From Amycolatopsis japonica (GTDB taxonomy: Bacteria; Actinomycetota; Actinomycetes; Mycobacteriales; Pseudonocardiaceae), in contig NZ_CP008953.1 of assembly GCF_000732925.1 (NCBI RefSeq), forward strand, positions 4,154,001 through 4,218,000: a stretch of DNA of 64,000 nt. Reading direction: 5' to 3'. Shown in pieces: positions 1-6,663 of the stretch; positions within the stretch are counted from its first letter, which is position 1, and every line of letters starts with the position of its first letter. The position numbers and the translations under genes were made by a program. The notes under the pieces are model-generated. The model worked only from the letters and a program-made list of their open reading frames with translations. It ran no database searches and was not told where the DNA came from.

Positions 1-202
1 CCCGGTCGGCACCGACATCCCGCCGATCGACGTTCGCTTCCTCGAACGTCCCGACACCGTCTTCAACCCCCTCGGTGTCCGCGGGATCGGCGAGCTGGGC
101 ACCGTCGGCATCGCCGCCGCTCTCGGCAACGCCGTTCACCACGCCACCGGACGGCGCGTCCGCGACCTCCCCATCACCCTCGACAAAATCCTCGACGCCT
201 GA
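1..202 (+). CDS. Molybdenum hydroxylase large subunit, C-terminal end (partial)
   Basis: Only the last 66 codons are present, in the frame beginning at base 2 and ending at TGA 200-202. The stretch VFNPLGVRGIGELGTVG followed by an Ala-rich helix and a terminal RVRDLPIT segment is characteristic of the C-terminus of the xanthine dehydrogenase/aldehyde oxidase molybdopterin-binding subunit, where the Gly-Val-Arg-Gly-Ile-Gly-Glu motif carries the active-site glutamate. The enzyme would hydroxylate an aldehyde or heteroaromatic substrate; the substrate cannot be told from this fragment. The rest lies outside the window. Confidence 0.8.
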   Translation, partial: PVGTDIPPIDVRFLERPDTVFNPLGVRGIGELGTVGIAAALGNAVHHATGRRVRDLPITLDKILDA

Positions 203-229
203 CCGGCTGGATGCCATAGGGTTCTTCGG

Positions 230-925
230 GTGACGGACGTTATCGAGCTGCGGCAGTACACCCTTCGGCCGGGACAGCGCGAGGTGTTGATCGAGCTGTT
301 CGACCGGGAGTTCGTCGAGACCCAGGAAGCCACCGGGATGCGTGTCCTCGGGCAGTTCCGCGACCTCGACCGCCCGGACCATTTCGTATGGCTGCGGGGT
401 TTCCCCGGCATGCCCGCGCGGTTCCAGGCCCTGACGAGCTTCTACACCGGTCCGACCTGGAAGGCCAACTCGGCGGCGGCCAACGCCACCATGATCGACA
501 CGGACGACGTGCTGCTGCTGCGGCCGGTCCGCCAGGGTGTGTTGCCCGGCCTCGACCCGGCAGTCCGGGACACGCCCGCTTCGTCGGTGGTCACGGCCAC
601 GATCCACTATCTTCCTTCGTCGCCGGACGAAGAGTTCGTCCGGTTCTTCGACGAGACCGTTCTCCCCTTGCTGGCGAAGGCCGGCGCGACACCGCTCGCC
701 TTGCTACGGACGGAGTACGCGGAGAACGACTTCACCGGTCTGCCGGTTCGCACGGGTGAGCATGTGCTCGTCGTGCTCGCGTCGTTCCCCGGGCAGGACG
801 CCTACGCCGAGCACACCGACCGGCTGGCCGCGCTCCCCGAGTGGCGGGACGACGTCGAGCCTCGCCTCCCGGACCGGGTCGAGCGGCTGATGCTCACCCC
901 CACCGACCGGTCGATGCTCCGCTGA
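230..925 (+). CDS. NIPSNAP family protein, two-domain
   Basis: 231 residues starting at GTG 230. The opening VIELRQYTLRPGQRE is the classic NIPSNAP (dimeric alpha/beta barrel-like) start, and the length is about twice a single domain, so a second diverged repeat probably occupies residues 120-231. Bacterial NIPSNAP proteins have no well-established reaction. The 3' end overlaps the convergent SARP gene by 32 bases. A second, single-domain NIPSNAP gene sits on the other side of the SARP gene, suggesting the two are related to that regulator, but this is inference. Confidence 0.75.
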   Translation: MTDVIELRQYTLRPGQREVLIELFDREFVETQEATGMRVLGQFRDLDRPDHFVWLRGFPGMPARFQALTSFYTGPTWKANSAAANATMIDTDDVLLLRPVRQGVLPGLDPAVRDTPASSVVTATIHYLPSSPDEEFVRFFDETVLPLLAKAGATPLALLRTEYAENDFTGLPVRTGEHVLVVLASFPGQDAYAEHTDRLAALPEWRDDVEPRLPDRVERLMLTPTDRSMLR

Positions 926-2822
926 GCTCCGAGGAGAGCCTGTTGACCAGGCCGGGCAATTCGGTGCCCGATGCACGGGCGGCCAGCGCCCGCAAGGTCA
1001 GGCATTCCTCGCGATACCAAGCGAGGCCCGCCCCCCGGTTCGCCGCGAGCCGGGAAAGCTGGTCGCGCACCGCGCCTTCGTAGTACCCGAGGACGCGGTG
1101 CGTCGCGGCGCGTTCCTCGTCCGCCGTGACGTACTCGCCGAGTGCGAACAGCCGCACGAGACCCGGCACCCGATACCGGTCCATCCGCAGCGTCTCGACG
1201 AGCCCGGCGTCGACGAGCCGCTCCGCGGCCGATTCGGCCGAGGCGACGGGAATGTCGAGCGCGGCGGCGAGCACGGCCGTCGAGACCACCGGCAGGTCCA
1301 GCACCCCGAGCCTGCCGAGGACGCGCGTCGGCAGCGGATCGCCGCAGTGCCGCAGCAAACGGACGCCGGCCCGCAGCGCGGCATGGACGCTGAGCCCGTC
1401 GCAGGTCAGCTGGTCCAACCGGCGCCCGGAATCGGCCAGCCTCGAAACGAACTCGCCGACCGTCCACTCCGGACGGCGCGCGAGCCGGGTCGCGGCGGCC
1501 CGCAGGGCGAGCGGCAGATGGTCGCAGAGTCCGGCGAGCCGGACGGTGGCGGCGAGATCGGCGTCCACCCGGGCGGCGCCGGCGTAACGGCGGATCAGCG
1601 CCGTCGCGGCCGTCGCGGGGAGCCTGCCGAGACGAAGCAGTCCCGCCCCGTCCACCGCGGTGGAAGCCGGACGGCTCGTCAGGATCACCGCGCAGCCCGG
1701 CGCGGTGGGCAGCAGATGCCGGATCTGAGCGGAGTCGGCGACATCGTCGAGGACGAGGACCACCCGCCGGTCGGCCAGTACGGTCCGCAGCAGCGCGCCC
1801 GCCCTTTCCTCCTCCGGCGGGATGTCCGCGGCCGGTACGCCCAGCGCGGCGAGCAGCCGCCCGACCGCGTCCAGCGGTGACGCCGGACCGTGCGCCGCGG
1901 ACGCTCCGAGCCCCAGATACACCTGACCGTCCGGAAAGGACCCGGTCATCCGGTGCGCGGCGTGCACCGCCAGCGCGGTCTTGCCGGTGCCCGCCATACC
2001 GTGCACCGCGCAGCGCTGCTCCCCGCTCGCCAACCGGCCGGTGATCCAGGCCAGCTCCCGCTCCCGGCCAATGAACGCGGGCACGTCAGGAGGAAGGGTG
2101 CGCGGCACGGCCGGCCGCAGGATCGCGGTCGCCGGGGTCGCGCGCCGCGGCGTCTCCAGCAGCAGCGGGTCGTCACGCAGGATCCGGCCCTGCAGCTCCC
2201 GCAGTGGTTTGCTCGGCTCGACACCGAGCTCCTCGACCAGCAGTCCGCGCAGATCCCGGTACGCGCCAAGGGCTTCGGCCTGCTGGCCCGAGCGGTAGAG
2301 CGCGATCATCAGCTGCGCGTGCAGCCGTTCGCGCAGGGGGAACTGCGAGACCATCAGCTTCAGTTCGGGCAGCAGCGTCTCGTGTCCGCCGAGCCCGATC
2401 TCGGCCTCGATCCGCGCTTCCACCACGGCCAGGCGCGCTTCCTCCAGCCGTGCGGACTCGGTGAGGACGGACGGGACCATGGCCACGTCCGCCATCGGCG
2501 TCCCGCGCCACATCCTGAGCCCTTCGGTCAGCCTGGCGACCGCCGCGGGCAGATCTCCTTCGGCGAGGCTCTTCCTTCCCGCCGTCACGAGACTCTCGTA
2601 CTCGTCGACGTCGGTCGCGCCCGCGGGCAGCACGAGCCGGTAGCCGGGTGCTCTCGTGCTCAGCATCCGGCCTCCCGGATCGCCGAGGCCGTTGCGCAGC
2701 CGCCAGACGTAGCCCGCCAGCAGACCGGCCGCGCTCGGCGGTGGCCGCTCGCCCCACAGCTCCGCCATGAGCTGATCCGCCGAAACCACACGATTGGCGT
2801 TGATCAGCAGGACGGCCAGCAA
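894..2822 (-). CDS. SARP-family transcriptional regulator with NB-ARC ATPase domain
   Basis: At least 642 residues: an OmpR-like winged helix, a bacterial transcriptional activator (BTAD) domain to about residue 210, then an NB-ARC type ATPase with Walker A GMAGTGKT and a Walker B-like VVLVLDD. This is the AfsR/DnrI-like architecture that activates secondary-metabolite genes. The first canonical start is TTG 2822, but it cuts off the beginning of the DNA-binding domain: the same frame continues upstream with a good SARP N-terminus (RFRFLGPLEFFDGG) back to about 2936, with no ATG, GTG, TTG or CTG. A rare ATT start near 2936, or a sequence error, is possible. It may regulate the cluster about 3 kb away, but that is unproven. 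Confidence 0.85.
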   Translation of the reverse strand: MLAVLLINANRVVSADQLMAELWGERPPPSAAGLLAGYVWRLRNGLGDPGGRMLSTRAPGYRLVLPAGATDVDEYESLVTAGRKSLAEGDLPAAVARLTEGLRMWRGTPMADVAMVPSVLTESARLEEARLAVVEARIEAEIGLGGHETLLPELKLMVSQFPLRERLHAQLMIALYRSGQQAEALGAYRDLRGLLVEELGVEPSKPLRELQGRILRDDPLLLETPRRATPATAILRPAVPRTLPPDVPAFIGRERELAWITGRLASGEQRCAVHGMAGTGKTALAVHAAHRMTGSFPDGQVYLGLGASAAHGPASPLDAVGRLLAALGVPAADIPPEEERAGALLRTVLADRRVVLVLDDVADSAQIRHLLPTAPGCAVILTSRPASTAVDGAGLLRLGRLPATAATALIRRYAGAARVDADLAATVRLAGLCDHLPLALRAAATRLARRPEWTVGEFVSRLADSGRRLDQLTCDGLSVHAALRAGVRLLRHCGDPLPTRVLGRLGVLDLPVVSTAVLAAALDIPVASAESAAERLVDAGLVETLRMDRYRVPGLVRLFALGEYVTADEERAATHRVLGYYEGAVRDQLSRLAANRGAGLAWYREECLTLRALAARASGTELPGLVNRLSSELSGASTGRWG

Positions 2823-2998
2823 AGCCCGTTGCTTCGGCGCACCGATCGAGGCCCACTGCCCGCCGTCGAAGAATTCGAGCGGGCCGAGGAACCGGAACCT
2901 GGCCGGTGACGATGACTCGTTCGCTTCGCCGTTAATTGACGACCACCATTCTCCGGTGCTCTACTCGCCCTTCCGGAATACCGAGGGTGAGGTGCAGG

Positions 2999-3337
2999 AT
3001 GGACAACGCTGAATCATGGTTGCTGGAGATCCGGCTGTTCAAGGTGAAGCCGGGAACCCGGGCGGAATTCGACCGAATCAGCCGGGAGGGCACCATTCCG
3101 CTGATGCGCAGCCTGGGGATCACGGTCCTCGCGCACGGCCCGTCCTTGAACAACGAAAACGGCTATTTCCTGCTGCGCGCCTTTCCGTCCGAGGAAGAGC
3201 GGGTCGAACGATCCCAATCGCTCTACACCACGGACGAATGGCTGGCGAAATACGACGGCCCGGTCTCGTCGATGATCGACGACTACGACACGTCGGTGTT
3301 CGCCGCGGGGCACGACTTGGCCCGGCTCATCCGGTAG
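2999..3337 (+). CDS. NIPSNAP family protein, single-domain
   Basis: 112 residues from ATG 2999, chosen over an upstream in-frame start because GAGGGTGAGG lies just ahead of it and the NIPSNAP fold begins at once (LLEIRLFKVKPGTRAEFDRI). The closest described group is the small NIPSNAP/dimeric alpha-beta barrel proteins with no known reaction. It is divergent from the SARP gene and overlaps the convergent M20 peptidase by 11 bases. Confidence 0.75.
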   Translation: MDNAESWLLEIRLFKVKPGTRAEFDRISREGTIPLMRSLGITVLAHGPSLNNENGYFLLRAFPSEEERVERSQSLYTTDEWLAKYDGPVSSMIDDYDTSVFAAGHDLARLIR

Positions 3338-4685
3338 GGCGGCCCAGTCCGGCCAGCATGAGCGCCTCGGCGAGGCAGACTCGCGTGAACTCGCCGAGGT
3401 GCAGGCTCTCGTTCGGACCGTGTGCCCGGGTCTGCGGATCCTCCACGCCGGTCACCACGATCGTGGCGTCCGGGAACTCCGCCTGGAACGTCGAAACGGC
3501 CGGAATCGATCCGCCGACACCGATCTCGACCGGCGAAACCCCGTCCCACGCGGTACGCAACGCGGACCGGACCGTCTCATACCGTGGTCCGGTGGTGTCG
3601 ATGACACACGGCGCACCGCCACCGTCCAGGGAGACCGAGATGGCGGCGCCCCAAGGACAGTAAGCCTCCAGATGCTCCCGGAGCGCGGCGAACGCCTTGA
3701 CCGGCTCGTCGCCGGGAGCCAGCCGGGCGCTGATCTTCGCCCTGGCCGCCGGGACCAGCGCGTTTCCCGACTCGAGGACCGACGGCGCGTCGACACCCAG
3801 GACCGACAGCGAAGGCCTGGTCCACAACCGATCCGCCAGCGAACCGGTGCCGGTGAACCGGACGCCGTCGACCATCCCCGCCTCGGCCCGCACTCGTTCA
3901 ACGGGAAGCTCCACAGTGGACTCCGGTCCCATGGCGAGGCCCTCCACCGCGACGTCGCCGTCGTCCTCGTGCAGCGTCGCCAGCAACCGGACGAGTGTGG
4001 TGAGCGCGTCCGGCACGGCGCCGCCGAACATTCCACTGTGGACCGGGTCGCGCAGGGTGCGCACCTCGACCACGCAGTTGACGATCCCGCGCAGCGAAGT
4101 CGTCAGCGCGGGCACCCCGACGTCCCAGTTGGCCGAGTCGGCGATCACGACGACGTCGGCGAGAAGCCTGTCGTGATGCAGCCGGAGAAGCTCGGAAAGC
4201 GACGCCGAGCCGTACTCCTCCTCGCCTTCGACGAACACCACCACCCCGACCGGCAGGGCGTCGCCGAGCGCCCGTAGCGCCACGACATGCGCCATGAGCC
4301 CGGCTTTGTCGTCCGCGGCGCCCCGGCCGTAGAGCCGGCCGTCACGCTCCACCGGCTCGAACGGGTCGCTGTCCCACAGCGCCTCGTCTCCCGACGGCTG
4401 GACGTCGTGATGGGCGTAGAGCAGCACGGTCGGCGCGCCGGGTGGCGCGGGTTTGCGGCCGATGACGGCCGGTTGCCCGCCGGCCCGGACGATGCCGGTC
4501 TCCAGTCCGCAGCCGCGCAGCAATGTCGCCACCGCCTCCGCGGAACGGTCCACCTGCGCGTGGTCGAATTCGGGGAAGGCTATTCCGGGAATGCGGACCA
4601 GATTCTCAAGATCGGCCCGAGCCGGGGCCATTTCCCGTTCGACGGCCGCTCTCAATTCGGCCTCCGTCGGAAGATTGTTCTTCAT
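3327..4685 (-). CDS. M20 family metallopeptidase (dipeptidase)
   Basis: 452 residues, the normal length for M20 dipeptidases/deacylases. Metal-site motifs are intact: YAHHDVQP with the zinc-ligand His and catalytic Asp, YGRGAADDK with the bridging Asp, and EGEEEYGS with the catalytic Glu-Glu pair. There is no signal peptide, so a cytoplasmic di- or tripeptidase is expected. It could trim a peptide intermediate of the nearby cluster, but it is transcribed separately with over 500 bases to the next gene, so housekeeping use is as likely. Starts ATG 4685. Confidence 0.88.
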   Translation of the reverse strand: MKNNLPTEAELRAAVEREMAPARADLENLVRIPGIAFPEFDHAQVDRSAEAVATLLRGCGLETGIVRAGGQPAVIGRKPAPPGAPTVLLYAHHDVQPSGDEALWDSDPFEPVERDGRLYGRGAADDKAGLMAHVVALRALGDALPVGVVVFVEGEEEYGSASLSELLRLHHDRLLADVVVIADSANWDVGVPALTTSLRGIVNCVVEVRTLRDPVHSGMFGGAVPDALTTLVRLLATLHEDDGDVAVEGLAMGPESTVELPVERVRAEAGMVDGVRFTGTGSLADRLWTRPSLSVLGVDAPSVLESGNALVPAARAKISARLAPGDEPVKAFAALREHLEAYCPWGAAISVSLDGGGAPCVIDTTGPRYETVRSALRTAWDGVSPVEIGVGGSIPAVSTFQAEFPDATIVVTGVEDPQTRAHGPNESLHLGEFTRVCLAEALMLAGLGRPTG

Positions 4686-4964
4686 GAATCGGATCGTACG
4701 ACGCGGCGGCCGGAAAAAGACCCGGTCAGCTGCACGGTGAATCGAACGCCGGGAGGCGGCGTCAGTAGGCGGCAGAGGCTCGCAGTGACGTTGTGACGGA
4801 CGGGCGTCTGGCGTGCCCGAGAGCAGCCAAGACGTCTACTGTCCACAAGAGATGCCAGTTCTCGTCAGAGTGTCCGCTCTGGGCGCTTCACTCGGGGTCG
4901 CGGGTGGGAGGCCTTCTTCTCTCTGAGGGCAGGAAGGGCTTTCACAGGTTTCCACCTGTCGAGC

Positions 4965-5021
4965 GTGTCGCGAAAGCCACTTTCGGGACATCAGGCGTCG
5001 CGAGAGTGGCTTTCGCGACAC
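4965..5021. repeat. Intergenic palindrome, GTGTCGCGAAAGCCAC type
   Basis: Arms GTGTCGCGAAAGCCAC and GTGGCTTTCGCGACAC are complementary around a spacer of about 25 bases. The placement between genes matches the other dispersed palindromes in the window; it could act as an RNA hairpin at transcript ends. Confidence 0.7.
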
Positions 5022-5061
5022 GGGCGCCGGTGGTGAAGTGGCCGGCGCGGGCGAGTGGCCG

Positions 5062-5113
5062 GGGCGAAGGCTCCCTTCGCCGCATTAGACGCGACGAAGG
5101 GAGCCTTCAGCCC
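5062..5113. repeat. Intergenic palindrome, GAAGGCTCCCTTC type
   Basis: Arms GGGCGAAGGCTCCCTTCG and CGAAGGGAGCCTTCAGCCC flank a loop containing TTAGACGCG. A diverged copy with the same arm core lies at 58808-58859, so this is a dispersed family, not a one-off hairpin. Confidence 0.75.
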
Positions 5114-5191
5114 ACCACTGACCCGCCCGCGATCACGCCACTTTCGCCGCACCCCTCAACAAAATGCCGCGGGCGGCGTTAATCTCAGGCC

Positions 5192-5704
5192 ATGTTGCTC
5201 GGTATCGACCACATCGGACTCGTCACCGAAGAACCCGCGGGGCTGCTTCCCGCCATGACCGCCCTCGGGATGTCCAAACTGGACAGTGGGATCGCCACCA
5301 CCTATCGGGTGGCGTGCGAGTTCTGGCAGCCACCCGGCCCCGGCGGTAGCCCCCTGATCGAGCTGGTCTCCCCGGCGGGCCCCGGTTCGGCGCTCGACGG
5401 CCACCTGGCCAGATCCGGCCCCGGGCTGCACCACATCGCCTTCGAGGTCGATCACCTCGAACCGGAGCTGGACCGCCTGCGCGGCGCGGGGTTCACCCCG
5501 GTCGACCGCGAACCCTGCGCCGGCGCACGGCCGGGCATGCTGGTCGCCTTCACCTACCTGGCCCGGCCCGCCGGTCTGCTGGTGGAACTGGTCCAGTACC
5601 GGGACGGATGCTCATCGGAGCAACGCGGCGGCCGCCACCCGGCTCGCCGCGACCACGGTCTTCGCAGCACCGCCCGATCCGCCGGTGAAGGTGAACACCC
5701 CTGA
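5192..5704 (+). CDS. VOC family protein (glyoxalase/methylmalonyl-CoA epimerase-like)
   Basis: 170 residues from ATG 5192. One or two beta-alpha-beta-beta-beta units of the vicinal oxygen chelate fold are visible: MLLGIDHIGLVTEE at the start, GPGLHHIAFEVD near residue 75 and LVELVQY near residue 130. Metal-ligand positions His7, His77/78 and Glu128-like residues look preserved. Family members end soon after LVELVQY; the last 30 residues here are basic and low complexity and are encoded opposite the 3' end of the flavoenzyme gene, a 93-base convergent overlap. It may be the leftmost cluster gene; its substrate is unknown. Confidence 0.78.
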   Translation: MLLGIDHIGLVTEEPAGLLPAMTALGMSKLDSGIATTYRVACEFWQPPGPGGSPLIELVSPAGPGSALDGHLARSGPGLHHIAFEVDHLEPELDRLRGAGFTPVDREPCAGARPGMLVAFTYLARPAGLLVELVQYRDGCSSEQRGGRHPARRDHGLRSTARSAGEGEHP

Positions 5705-6643
5705 CGCGACCTCGCGTAGTTCGAGGCCGGGCGGATCGTGATAGCAGTCGGACGAAACGGTCGTCCGATGTGGACAGTGCTCGGCGAGCGGATGCCCGAG
5801 CAGGCGGCGGGCCTCGCTCGCGACCCGGTCGACGAGCGCGACGTCCGGCCGCGGACCGGCCGGGTCGACGTCCCAGCGGTCACCGGGCAGACCAAGCAGG
5901 AATCCCGCGTCGCCCGCCGGGCGGCCCCACATACCGGTGCCCTCCCACACGAACGTGCCGAGCCCCGCGGGTCCTCCTTCGTAGACGGTGTACTGGATCT
6001 GTTTGACGCGCAGCCCTCCGGCAGGCAGCCCGCTCGCCGCCAGCAGGGCGGGCGTCCACGGACCGGCGGCCACGACGACCGCGTCGTAACCCGCGGTCAC
6101 GCCGTCGGCCAACCGCAATGCCGGAGCCGGGTCCACGGTCGCCACCGGCATCCGCCGGACCGTGGCGCCGCGGTCGGTGAGCCAGCCCAGCACGGCGTCC
6201 CGCAGCCCGGCGGGCGACACGAATCCCGCGTGCCGTTCGACCACCGCGGTCACCCCGGAAGGCAGGCCACGGAACGGATACCGGGCGGCCAGTTCGGGCG
6301 CGGTGAGCAAGGTCGCCGAACCGGGCAGCGCTTCCTCGATCACCCGGACCGGGTCGCCGAGCCCGTCCCCGGAGAGCGCCAGGTACACCGAGCCGACCTC
6401 CCGGTAGTCCGACGCCGCCCGCAACGCCGGGTTGGCGCGCAGTTCGGCGAGACCGGTCGCGGCCAGCCGGCCGGCGTGCTCCAGCCGCTCGAAGCCGCGG
6501 ACCAGCCCGCCGGACGCGCTCGTCGCGTCGCCGTCGGTCGACCGGGCGGTGTACACGTCGATCGTGCTCCGCGGCGCCGCTTGGCGCAGCCGCCAGGCGA
6601 GCAGCGCCCCCGCGACACCGCCGCCGACGATTCCCACCCGCAC
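5612..6643 (-). CDS. FAD-dependent DAO-family oxidoreductase (predicted to release the hydrazino acid)
   Basis: 343 residues from GTG 6643. The N-terminus VGIVGGGVAGALLAWRL is the dinucleotide fold of the D-amino acid oxidase/glycine oxidase/saccharopine oxidase family, and a C-terminal GGSGGAAKT segment closes the FAD site. In characterised hydrazine pathways (s56-p1, triacsin, pyrazofurin), a flavoenzyme of this general class oxidises the lysine-derived N-N adduct, splitting it into aminoadipate semialdehyde and a hydrazino acid. By analogy this is the likely release enzyme here; that is inference from the N-monooxygenase, cupin and MetRS-like genes 8 kb away. It sits 20 bases downstream of the M1-like gene and should be cotranscribed with it. 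Confidence 0.8.
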   Translation of the reverse strand: MRVGIVGGGVAGALLAWRLRQAAPRSTIDVYTARSTDGDATSASGGLVRGFERLEHAGRLAATGLAELRANPALRAASDYREVGSVYLALSGDGLGDPVRVIEEALPGSATLLTAPELAARYPFRGLPSGVTAVVERHAGFVSPAGLRDAVLGWLTDRGATVRRMPVATVDPAPALRLADGVTAGYDAVVVAAGPWTPALLAASGLPAGGLRVKQIQYTVYEGGPAGLGTFVWEGTGMWGRPAGDAGFLLGLPGDRWDVDPAGPRPDVALVDRVASEARRLLGHPLAEHCPHRTTVSSDCYHDPPGLELREVASGVFTFTGGSGGAAKTVVAASRVAAAALLR

Positions 6644-6663
6644 GGTGACCTCCCTCCCCCGGC

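Larger units (their letters stand above)
4686..5191. other. 506-base gene-free region with two inverted repeats
   Basis: No coding sequence is convincing here. It carries two long imperfect palindromes (4965-5021 and 5062-5113), and the last bases hold the promoter/RBS area of the VOC gene at 5192. The rest shows nothing recognisable. Confidence 0.6.
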
